Source: DATBFX01 sp034667245
Lineage (GTDB): Bacteria > Chloroflexota > Chloroflexia > Thermomicrobiales > UBA6265
Length of the DNA stretch: 13,305 bases
Reading direction: 5' to 3'
Assembly (NCBI GenBank): GCA_034667245.1
Contig: JAXDKI010000360.1
Span: forward strand, 1-13,305
Shown: one piece after another, positions 1 to 6,135 of the stretch
How positions within the stretch are numbered: the stretch's first letter is position 1
Layout: every line of letters begins with the position of its first letter
Translations under genes and position numbers: made by a program
Notes under the pieces: generated by a model
The model's database searches: none
Seen by the model: the letters and a program-made list of their open reading frames with translations, nothing else
What the model was told of the DNA's origin: nothing

Positions 1-1246
1 GTCCAGGTGTGACGAGACCACCCGCGACGTCAAAGACGCGGAGACTGTCGTTGTCCGCGAGCGTTCTCTCGGGTTGGACGCCGGCGATACGAGCCCGATC
101 GCATGTGCCGCTATCCGCAATCGCTCCGGCGACATTCGTCGGCCCGTCTTGACCGTCCGTCGCGACGCTGGCGATCGTCCAGTCCGACACCTTCCGCTGT
201 TCGAGCTCGAGTGCCGCAGCGAGCGCGAACTCCGTGTTTCGGCCACCGACCCCATCCCCATGGACCGTCACCGTGGCCTCACCACCACCGAGGAGCACGT
301 CCATGCCGGTGTCACTTTCCAGGCACGAACCTACCCAGGCTCGTCCGAGCTCCGACGCCTCACCGCCAACGCGGGTCCAGACGATTTCCGCTCGATATCC
401 GTCGCCAATTGATCGCTCGCGGACAGCCTTGAGGGCGGTCTCGTTGTCGGCGACGATCTCGACGACGTCATTCGGGAAGTCCCAGAGCCGGGCTACGTCT
501 TCATGCGTCTCCAACGCCTGAATCACGGCCAGAGGCACCCGATCACGCACGCGATAGCGATCGAGCAGCGCAAGCGCGTCCGTTCCCGAGGCCTCGCCGC
601 GAACCGTCGGGCCGCTCGCGATGATCCGAGTGTCGTTACCGAGCACGTCGGAGAGGATCAGCGTCACCATCGTCGCCTTGCCGGCGGCCCGCCGTAGACC
701 GCCACCTTTGACGAGGCTGAGCGGAATCCGGACCCGGTTGAGATCCTGGATCGGCGCTCCGGCACGCAGCATGAGGTTCGTCGTCTCGGCCACGTCGGCC
801 AAGGTCACAGGCGGCCGGGGCGCCTCCAAGAGAGCTGAACCTCCGCCCGAGATGAGTGCCAAGACGACATCCCCGTCACCCATGCCCCCCAGGAGGTCAA
901 GCATCTCGTGGGTTGCCCGGACGCCACGCTCGTCGGGAATAGGATGAGCAGCCTCCACCACTCGAATGCGTCTCGGAAGGTCACCCGTCGCGTGCCCGTC
1001 CTTGGTGATCACCAAGCCGGTCTCGATCTGATCGCCGCAGACGGCTTCGGCACCGCACGCCATCGGGACCACCGCTTTGCCGACACCGACGACGATCAAA
1101 CGCCCCCCTAGCGGGATCCGCTGACCGCCGACGGTCAGTGCTTCACCGTCGCACCTGAGCGCGCGTTGGACCGCCGAGGCGGGCTCCGCCGCGCCAAGAG
1201 CTGCTTCGAACCAGCGTTGGATCAGCGCCGCGTCGGAGTCGGTCAC
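1..1246 (-). CDS. Glycerate 2-kinase, class II (MOFRL family), C-terminus cut by window edge
   Basis: Phosphorylates D-glycerate to 2-phosphoglycerate with ATP, feeding C2/serine-derived carbon into lower glycolysis; cytoplasmic by family knowledge. 415 residues are visible; relatives are slightly longer and end in a GPTGTNVNDL-like motif, so about 20-30 residues are missing at the left edge. Visible motifs: GVGKAVVPM (Lys57, matching the family's catalytic lysine), TKDGH (81-85), AAHPIPDERG, the glycine-rich SGGGSALLEAP (133-143), LILSDVLGND (196-205) with ASGPTV, then the MOFRL domain with GGEATVTVHG, GGRNTEFALA (334-343, candidate second active-site Arg) and ATDGQDGPTNVAGA. The usual VRKHLS motif reads VRIPLS (172-177), a small deviation. 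The start is a GTG overlapping the rluD stop (GTGA), with GGGGAG at 1255-1260 spaced 8 nt. It is the last visible gene of the dksA-type/lspA/rluD operon. Family assignment is firm; substrate is inferred. Confidence 0.93.
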   Translation of the reverse strand, partial: MTDSDAALIQRWFEAALGAAEPASAVQRALRCDGEALTVGGQRIPLGGRLIVVGVGKAVVPMACGAEAVCGDQIETGLVITKDGHATGDLPRRIRVVEAAHPIPDERGVRATHEMLDLLGGMGDGDVVLALISGGGSALLEAPRPPVTLADVAETTNLMLRAGAPIQDLNRVRIPLSLVKGGGLRRAAGKATMVTLILSDVLGNDTRIIASGPTVRGEASGTDALALLDRYRVRDRVPLAVIQALETHEDVARLWDFPNDVVEIVADNETALKAVRERSIGDGYRAEIVWTRVGGEASELGRAWVGSCLESDTGMDVLLGGGEATVTVHGDGVGGRNTEFALAAALELEQRKVSDWTIASVATDGQDGPTNVAGAIADSGTCDRARIAGVQPERTLADNDSLRVFDVAGGLVTPG

Positions 1247-2316
1247 CTCCAAGACTCCCCGGTCTCCGTGGCGTTGAGGTGGGACAGCGTCTCGAGAAGA
1301 TCGACGGGCAGCGGCGACTCAAAGGCAACGCGTCGATCATCGGGCAACGCAAAGCTCAGGCGTGCGGCATGGAGGAACTGACGCGGAGCAATCGATTGTT
1401 TTCCACCCAATGGACCAGCAGACCGGTTGTAGATCGCGTCGCCGACGACAGGGTGTCCGATGAAGGCGAGATGCACCCGGATCTGGTGCGTCCTCCCCGT
1501 CTCGATATCGACGTCAAGGAGAGTGGCGCCGGGCTCTGGAAACCGCTCGCGCACTCGAAGATGCGAGAGCGCTTGACGACCGTTTCCGACCGCCGCCATT
1601 CGTTGCCGGTCCTTGGGATCGCGGCCGATCGGTACGTCCACTGTGGCCATGTCGGGTTCGACGATGCCGCGAACCAGCGCGATGTAGCCCTTTTCGACCG
1701 TATGCCGGTTCCACTGCTCGACGAGAGTGCGGCGCCCTCGATCGCTCTTCGCCACGACCATCAAGCCCGAGGTGTCCTTGTCGAGACGATGGACAATGCC
1801 GGGTCGGTTCGAACCCGCGACGGCGATTCCGGGAGCGTGGTAGAGGAGCGCATTGACGAGCGTACCGCGAGGATGGCCTGGCGCCGGGTGGACGACCATC
1901 CCCGCCGGCTTATCGAGGACAAGAACGTCCTCGTCCTCGTAAAGAATCTCCAACGGGATGGGCTCCGGTTCGAGGGCGACCTCGGCCGGTGCCGGCACGT
2001 GCACCGTCACGATCTCCCCTGGGGTGACCTTGAAGGTGCGCCGGCGCGGGACGCCGTCGACAAGTATCTGCCCGTCGTCGATCAACCGCTGGATATGCCC
2101 GCGGCTAAGATCGGGCAGCTGAGCCGCGACGTACTTGTCGAGTCGCTCGTTCAGATCATCACGGGTCGGGCGAAGCTCGACAGTCTCTTCGACCACCGCT
2201 GAGCCATCGTCCGCATCGTCCGCATCGAGGTCTATCAGCTCGTAATCGGCCTCGGCCTCACCGGCGTCAAGGTCATGTTCCGGCCAAGACTCCTCGTGAC
2301 TATTTCCCGCTCTCAT
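1243..2316 (-). CDS. rluD: 23S rRNA pseudouridine synthase, RluD family
   Basis: Isomerises specific uridines to pseudouridine in 23S rRNA (family role: helix 69, near 1911/1915/1917). 357 residues. An S4 RNA-binding domain spans about 55-108 (ERLDKYVAAQLPDLSRG, then ILVDGVPRR) and is followed by the RluA-type catalytic domain. The catalytic signature HRLDKDTSGL (176-185) contains the nucleophilic Asp179. RTHQIRVHL (275-283) and GDAIY are also present. The ATG start overlaps the lspA stop as ATGA, implying translational coupling; the local ribosome binding site is weak (GGTGA). The first ~50 residues form an acidic, low-complexity extension absent from typical RluD, which starts close to the ELRPTRDDLNERLDKY segment. 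RluD versus the paralogues RluA/RluC cannot be settled from sequence alone, but the S4 domain and lspA linkage favour RluD. Confidence 0.93.
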   Translation of the reverse strand: MRAGNSHEESWPEHDLDAGEAEADYELIDLDADDADDGSAVVEETVELRPTRDDLNERLDKYVAAQLPDLSRGHIQRLIDDGQILVDGVPRRRTFKVTPGEIVTVHVPAPAEVALEPEPIPLEILYEDEDVLVLDKPAGMVVHPAPGHPRGTLVNALLYHAPGIAVAGSNRPGIVHRLDKDTSGLMVVAKSDRGRRTLVEQWNRHTVEKGYIALVRGIVEPDMATVDVPIGRDPKDRQRMAAVGNGRQALSHLRVRERFPEPGATLLDVDIETGRTHQIRVHLAFIGHPVVGDAIYNRSAGPLGGKQSIAPRQFLHAARLSFALPDDRRVAFESPLPVDLLETLSHLNATETGESWR

Positions 2317-2882
2317 CGGTCACCATCGTGCTTGAGCAAGACGAGATTCCCCGGTACATCCGGACTCCCGCGTTCGCCGGTCATCTCGCGTCCGTCCTCA
2401 CGCAGGAACCGCCAGGCCAGCAACAGCGCCCCAACGGTGATTGCGCTGTCCGCAAGGTTGAACTTTGGCCACGCCGATATCTCGACGAAGTCGACAACGT
2501 AGCCGAGGCGCGCCCGATCCACCAGATTCCCGATCGCTCCCCCGATGATGAGGCCGCAACCACTGGCCATCGTCCATGAGACTTCGCTGACCCGCCGGTA
2601 CATGCGGACCAGGAGGATCACGACCAGGATCGCCATCACCGTGACGAGGATCGTTTGACCCTGAAGCAACCCAAATGCCACTCCGGAATTTTCGACGTAG
2701 TGGATTGCCACGACGTCTCCCACAACCTGGCGCCTGTGCGAGAACTCGTCAGGACCCAACTTCGCCGCGACCAGCCACTTCGTGATTTGGTCGGCGGTGA
2801 GCACCGACGCGCCAATACCGAATGTCGCCCAAGTCCAGCGGCCGGCGCTTTCACCTAACGTCTGTGGCGTTTTTTCCCCCAA
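2313..2882 (-). CDS. lspA: Lipoprotein signal peptidase (signal peptidase II)
   Basis: Membrane aspartyl protease that cleaves the signal peptide of diacylglyceryl-modified prolipoproteins before the lipobox Cys. 189 residues, with about four hydrophobic segments (roughly 20-39, 76-94, 103-120, 141-160). Family motifs: TADQITKW (29-36), YVENSGVAFG (62-71), GNLVDR (118-123), YVVDF (128-132) and FNLADSAI (141-148). By alignment to characterised LspA proteins the catalytic aspartates are Asp131 (VVDF) and Asp145 (NLAD). The start is a TTG three nucleotides after the in-frame upstream TAG, so no longer reading is possible. No good Shine-Dalgarno is visible, so initiation probably relies on coupling to the upstream gene. 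A polar C-terminal tail of ~27 residues is longer than in short LspA proteins. It overlaps rluD by 4 nt; the lspA-rluD pairing is widespread in bacteria. Confidence 0.95.
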   Translation of the reverse strand: MGEKTPQTLGESAGRWTWATFGIGASVLTADQITKWLVAAKLGPDEFSHRRQVVGDVVAIHYVENSGVAFGLLQGQTILVTVMAILVVILLVRMYRRVSEVSWTMASGCGLIIGGAIGNLVDRARLGYVVDFVEISAWPKFNLADSAITVGALLLAWRFLREDGREMTGERGSPDVPGNLVLLKHDGDR

Positions 2883-2885
2883 CGT

Positions 2886-3287
2886 CTAGCCGACCCGCTG
2901 CGCGGTACCGTAGAGCGCGCGCTGACGTTCCAGGAACGACTGGCACTCGATACAGAATTCGACGTACGGAAAGGCCTCCAGGCGCTCCTCGTTAATCGGC
3001 TTGCCGCACCGTTGGCAGATACCGAATGTGCCCTCGTCCAGGCGAGACAACGCCCCTTCGAGCTGCCGGAGCACGTCACGCAGGTCTTCAGCGACCGTGC
3101 CGATTCGCTCCTGTTCCATCACGTTGGTGCCGTCCTCGGCCAGGTGATTGCCGAGACTTCCCCGCTCATCCTCTTGGTCGGCGCCGAGCCACTGCATCTC
3201 CAGCCCTAGCCGATCCAGTTCCGTGGTGATCTCGTCGCGCCGGCTGGTCAATGCGGCGCGGATCGATTCAACCTTCGTCGCATCCAT
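2886..3287 (-). CDS. DksA/TraR-family zinc-finger protein
   Basis: Small cytoplasmic protein of the DksA/TraR/YteA type: an N-terminal coiled-coil-like helical region (about 1-85, rich in E/R/L) followed by a C4 zinc finger, Cys91-x2-Cys94-x17-Cys112-x2-Cys115 (CQRCGKPI through FCIEC). Characterised relatives bind the RNA polymerase secondary channel and alter promoter response, but many homologues are uncharacterised, so that role is inferred. The ATG at 3287 is chosen because AAAGG lies 9 nt upstream (3297-3301), giving 133 residues, a normal family length. The frame stays open to a TTG at 3353 (155 residues), but the extra N-terminus (MSDAAMERCDCRG...) has no family resemblance and a poorer start context. 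First gene of the four-gene minus-strand operon, 3 nt before lspA. Confidence 0.88.
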   Translation of the reverse strand: MDATKVESIRAALTSRRDEITTELDRLGLEMQWLGADQEDERGSLGNHLAEDGTNVMEQERIGTVAEDLRDVLRQLEGALSRLDEGTFGICQRCGKPINEERLEAFPYVEFCIECQSFLERQRALYGTAQRVG

Positions 3288-3296
3288 CTGCTTCAA

Positions 3297-3301
3297 CCTT
3301 T
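3297..3301 (-). promoter_or_regulatory. Ribosome binding site of the DksA/TraR-family gene
   Basis: AAAGG on the minus strand, 9 nt before the ATG at 3287. It decides the start in favour of the 133-residue protein over the TTG at 3353. Confidence 0.55.
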
Positions 3302-3402
3302 GCCTGGCTGCCGCTCCGCGACAGTCACATCGCTCCATGGCGGCATCCGACAACCGGGGAGCGCGGTAGGCCGGCGGCTAAGGGGTTGCCGCCTCGCGCC
3401 CG

Positions 3403-3411
3403 ATGGTAGCA
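3403..3411 (-). promoter_or_regulatory. Candidate extended -10 promoter for the dksA-type/lspA/rluD/glycerate kinase operon
   Basis: The minus strand reads TGC followed by TACCAT (3403-3408), an extended -10 of TGn plus a 4/6 match to TATAAT. No convincing -35 hexamer lies 16-18 nt upstream. Transcription from here would start near 3396 and give a leader of about 110 nt. That leader would begin close to a 6-bp hairpin (GGCGGC 3373-3378 with GCCGCC 3388-3393, 9-nt loop). Confidence 0.35.
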
Positions 3412-3455
3412 CAGCCCGTACCAACCACCGTCCCGCCGATGCCGGCAGGGCGCTC

Positions 3456-3461
3456 TATACT
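3456..3461 (+). promoter_or_regulatory. Candidate -10 element (TATACT) upstream of murG
   Basis: TATACT matches 5 of 6 positions of the -10 consensus and lies 75 nt before the murG start in otherwise GC-rich DNA. No -35 hexamer is recognisable 16-18 nt upstream. The same hexamer is found upstream of rpsA and of the aminotransferase. The predicted leader (about 3468-3535) contains a 5-bp triloop hairpin (CCGGG 3515-3519 with CCCGG 3523-3527) just ahead of the start. Confidence 0.4.
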
Positions 3462-3535
3462 GCTGCTACAACGCCGATACCGGCTGCAACTCGTCGTAGC
3501 GGTCAGGACGGACGCCGGGAGTCCCGGTCGGAGAT

Positions 3536-4684
3536 GTGAGAGTCAACGTGAGTGCACATCCCCCGTTACGTCTCGCTATCGCCGGTGGTGGGACCGGTGG
3601 ACACGTGCTCCCCGCACTCGCCGTTGTCGAGGAGTTTCGCGCGCGTGGTCTGCCGCTCGAGTTGCTATGGATCGGCAGCCGTGGTGACGTCGAGGGTCCT
3701 GCGGCGGAGCGAGCCGGTATCCCGTTTCGTGCGATCAAGACCGGCAAGCTACGGCGCTATCTTGCCGCCGAGACGATCTTGGACGCCCTCCGCCTTCCTG
3801 TTGGCACCGCTCAGGCCTGGCGCATTCTCCGACATTTTCGCCCGGACGTGATCTTCAGTACAGGCGGCTTTGTCAGCGTGCCGACGGTTGTCGCCGGGGC
3901 ACGTCTTGCGCCGATTCTTACCCACGAACAGACGGCGATTCTGGGCCTCGCGACGCGCATCAACCTCCGCTTCGCCGATGTGCTCGCGGTCTCCTTCGAG
4001 GAGTCTGCCGCCCGGGCGAGCGGATTCGACGGCCGGGTCGTCGTCACCGGGAATCCGGTCCGCTCCTCCCTTCGGCAGGGCGATGCGGCACGCGGCCTCG
4101 CGCGGTTCGGCTTCTCGCGCGATCTCCCGCTCCTCTACGTGACCGGAGGCGCACGCGGTGCCAGCCCGCTGAATCAGCGGGTCGCGGCACTGCTTCCCGA
4201 CCTGCTGCAACTCTGCCAGGTCCTCCACCAGGCTGGACCCGCGACGGCGAACGACGACCTCAAAATGCTCGAAACGCTACGCGCCAGGTTGTCGCCCGAG
4301 CTGCAGCGTAGGTACCGCCCTGTCGCGTTCGTACGAGACGAACTGGCCGACGTCTACGCTGCCGCCTCGCTTGTGCTGGGCCGAGCCGGCGCGGGTACCA
4401 TTGCGGAACTCGCGTATCTTGGCAAACCGGGGCTGCTGATTCCGCTTCCAGGCAGCGGCGGTGGGGAACAGGACGCAAACGCGCGCGCCCTCGCCGGGGC
4501 CGGTGGCGCAGTCGTAATGGCGCAGGAAGAGGCAACGCCGAAACGCCTTGGGGCGGATCTGGAATCCCTGCTCCGCGACCCAGACCGCCTCTGCACGATG
4601 GGACAGCGTGCAGCGAGTATTGCTCGCCGAGACGCCACGTTGCGGTTGGCGAACGAGTTACTTGCACTCGCTGGCCGGACGTGA
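3536..4684 (+). CDS. murG: MurG-like UDP-GlcNAc transferase (lipid II synthesis), divergent
   Basis: GT28-family glycosyltransferase. MurG adds GlcNAc to undecaprenyl-PP-MurNAc-pentapeptide on the inner membrane face, forming lipid II. 382 residues, normal length. Visible motifs: GGGTGGHVLPALAV (17-30, first glycine loop), STGGFVSVP (108-116), HEQT (130-133), VTGNPVR (170-176), GGARGASPLN (204-213, second glycine loop) and RAGAGTIAEL (283-292, donor-side motif with Glu291), then EQDANARAL. Two normally conserved positions differ: the Asn usually following HEQ is Thr133, and the usual GGS of loop 2 reads GGA. The gene stands alone, not in a mur/fts cluster, so a paralogous GT28 enzyme with another acceptor is possible. 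The start is uncertain: GTG at 3536 has GGAG only 2 nt upstream, while GTG at 3548 sits 5 nt after GAGAG; all motifs follow either. Confidence 0.87.
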   Translation: MRVNVSAHPPLRLAIAGGGTGGHVLPALAVVEEFRARGLPLELLWIGSRGDVEGPAAERAGIPFRAIKTGKLRRYLAAETILDALRLPVGTAQAWRILRHFRPDVIFSTGGFVSVPTVVAGARLAPILTHEQTAILGLATRINLRFADVLAVSFEESAARASGFDGRVVVTGNPVRSSLRQGDAARGLARFGFSRDLPLLYVTGGARGASPLNQRVAALLPDLLQLCQVLHQAGPATANDDLKMLETLRARLSPELQRRYRPVAFVRDELADVYAAASLVLGRAGAGTIAELAYLGKPGLLIPLPGSGGGEQDANARALAGAGGAVVMAQEEATPKRLGADLESLLRDPDRLCTMGQRAASIARRDATLRLANELLALAGRT

Positions 4685-4691
4685 ATCCCAC

Positions 4692-6056
4692 CTACTCAAT
4701 CGCGGCGTCGATCGCCTCCGCCACCGACGCCGCACGGATCAACTCCAGCCCGTCTGCGCTGACCGCACCCACTTTGCCACGCAACGGTGGTAAGACCACG
4801 CGAGTGAAGCCGAGCCGGCGCGCTTCGTTTAGACGCCGGTCGAGTTGATTGACCGAGCGCAACTCGCCGGAGAGGCCGATCTCGCCGACGGCAACCGTGC
4901 GCGGGTCGATCGGTCGCTCTTTGAAGCTCGACGCCACCGCCAGAGCGATCGCGAGGTCGGCCGCGGGTTCGACGACCTTAAGTCCGCCAACCACGTTCGC
5001 GAAGACATCCTGGCTGCCAAGCGACATCCCGACCCGCTTTTGCAGGACCGCAATCAGGAGCTGCAGCCGGCTCGTGTCCAAACCATTCGCGCTCCGGCGC
5101 GGCAGTCCGAACGACGAGCTCGTCGTCAGCGCCTGCACCTCGACCAGGATCGGCCGTGTCCCCTCGACCGTCACGGCGACCGTCGAGCCGGCCGCATTCC
5201 CCGTCCGCTCTTCCAGGAATGCCTCGGACGGGTTGCGTACCTCCCGCAGACCGGCGTCGGCCATTTCGAAGACTCCCACCTCATCGGTGGAGCCGAACCG
5301 GTTCTTGACGGCGCGGAGGATCCGGTACTGGTGGTAGCGATCGCCTTCCAGATAGAGCACGGCGTCGACCATGTGCTCCAGGACACGGGGCCCGGCAATC
5401 GTCCCTTCTTTGGTGACGTGCCCAACGATCATCACCGCCGTCTGCCGGGGTTTGGCCCATTGCATCAACCGCGAGGTGCACTCACGAACCTGCGAGACAC
5501 TCCCGGCTGCCGAAGAGATTTCGTCCACGTAGACGGTTTGGATCGAGTCAACGATGAGGAGACCGGGATTGTGTGCGTCGGCCGCGTTCAGCACTTCGGT
5601 GAGATCTGTCTCCGCCAACACCAGGAGATCTTCCCCACGGACGCCGAGCCGGTCCGCACGGAGCTTGATCTGCTGCGCCGATTCCTCGCCGGAGACGTAG
5701 AGCACCGGCCGACCGGACGTTGCGAGCGAGGCCGCGGCCTGAAGGACCAGCGTCGATTTCCCGATGCCCGGATCGCCCCCGATCAGGACCAAAGATCCCG
5801 GTACCAGACCGCCGCCGAGCACACGGTCGAGCTCCTGAATCGGAACGCCGATGCGCTCCTGCGCCGCCGACCCGACCGCGCTCAAGGGCTGCGCCCGGTT
5901 CGCGGCCCGCGTCGTCCTGCCGCCACCCGCTGGGCGCCGGTCGTCGATCGTTTCGACCATGGTGTTCCACGAGCCACACCCCGGACATCGTCCGAGGTAG
6001 GCCGGACTCGCGGCGCCACACTGTTGACAGATGAAAGTTGTTTTCGTTTTGGCCAT
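4692..6056 (-). CDS. radA: DNA repair protein RadA (Sms), RecA-like branch-migration ATPase
   Basis: Hexameric ATPase that drives branch migration of recombination intermediates with RecA. 454 residues, the usual length. N-terminal C4 zinc finger Cys10-x2-Cys13-x10-Cys24-x2-Cys27. Walker A GDPGIGKS (94-101) and Walker B LLIVDS (166-171). The RadA-specific KNRFG motif is at 251-255. A Lon-protease-like C-terminal domain spans about 275-454 (VEVQALT, VFANVVGG, GEIGLSGELR). ATG start; the upstream GAAG directly abuts it, so the ribosome binding site is weak. It lies 79 nt downstream of clpC on the same strand, with a 12-bp hairpin between them, and its stop is 7 nt from the convergent murG stop. 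clpC-radA linkage is common in Gram-positive-type genomes. Confidence 0.97.
   Translation of the reverse strand: MAKTKTTFICQQCGAASPAYLGRCPGCGSWNTMVETIDDRRPAGGGRTTRAANRAQPLSAVGSAAQERIGVPIQELDRVLGGGLVPGSLVLIGGDPGIGKSTLVLQAAASLATSGRPVLYVSGEESAQQIKLRADRLGVRGEDLLVLAETDLTEVLNAADAHNPGLLIVDSIQTVYVDEISSAAGSVSQVRECTSRLMQWAKPRQTAVMIVGHVTKEGTIAGPRVLEHMVDAVLYLEGDRYHQYRILRAVKNRFGSTDEVGVFEMADAGLREVRNPSEAFLEERTGNAAGSTVAVTVEGTRPILVEVQALTTSSSFGLPRRSANGLDTSRLQLLIAVLQKRVGMSLGSQDVFANVVGGLKVVEPAADLAIALAVASSFKERPIDPRTVAVGEIGLSGELRSVNQLDRRLNEARRLGFTRVVLPPLRGKVGAVSADGLELIRAASVAEAIDAAIE
4702..4733 (+). terminator. Hairpin after murG, located inside the 3' end of radA
   Basis: GCGGCGTCG (4702-4710) is the perfect reverse complement of CGACGCCGC (4725-4733), separated by a 14-nt loop, beginning 17 nt after the murG stop. 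No T-tract follows on the plus strand, so intrinsic termination is uncertain. The sequence also encodes the last residues of RadA on the other strand, so codon constraint alone could have produced it. Confidence 0.35.
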
Positions 6057-6081
6057 CTTCAGATCGTTCTAGGAACGCGAC

Positions 6082-6108
6082 GAGGGGACGACCATTGGCC
6101 GCCCCCTC
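6082..6108 (-). terminator. 12-bp hairpin in the clpC-radA intergenic gap
   Basis: In the minus-strand RNA, GAGGGGGCGGCC pairs with GGUCGUCCCCUC across an AAU loop: 12 consecutive pairs, two of them G.U. In plus-strand RNA these two would be A-C mismatches, so the full stem forms only in the clpC-radA transcript. No U-tract follows, so partial termination, processing or message stability are all possible. Confidence 0.5.
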
Positions 6109-6135
6109 ACACGCTCGTTGAGTTGCCGACGACCG

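Noticed and set aside
1279..2202. Plus-strand open frame of 307 codons opposite rluD
   Set aside because: The minus strand encodes the S4 domain and HRLDKDTSG active site; the plus frame shows no family signal.
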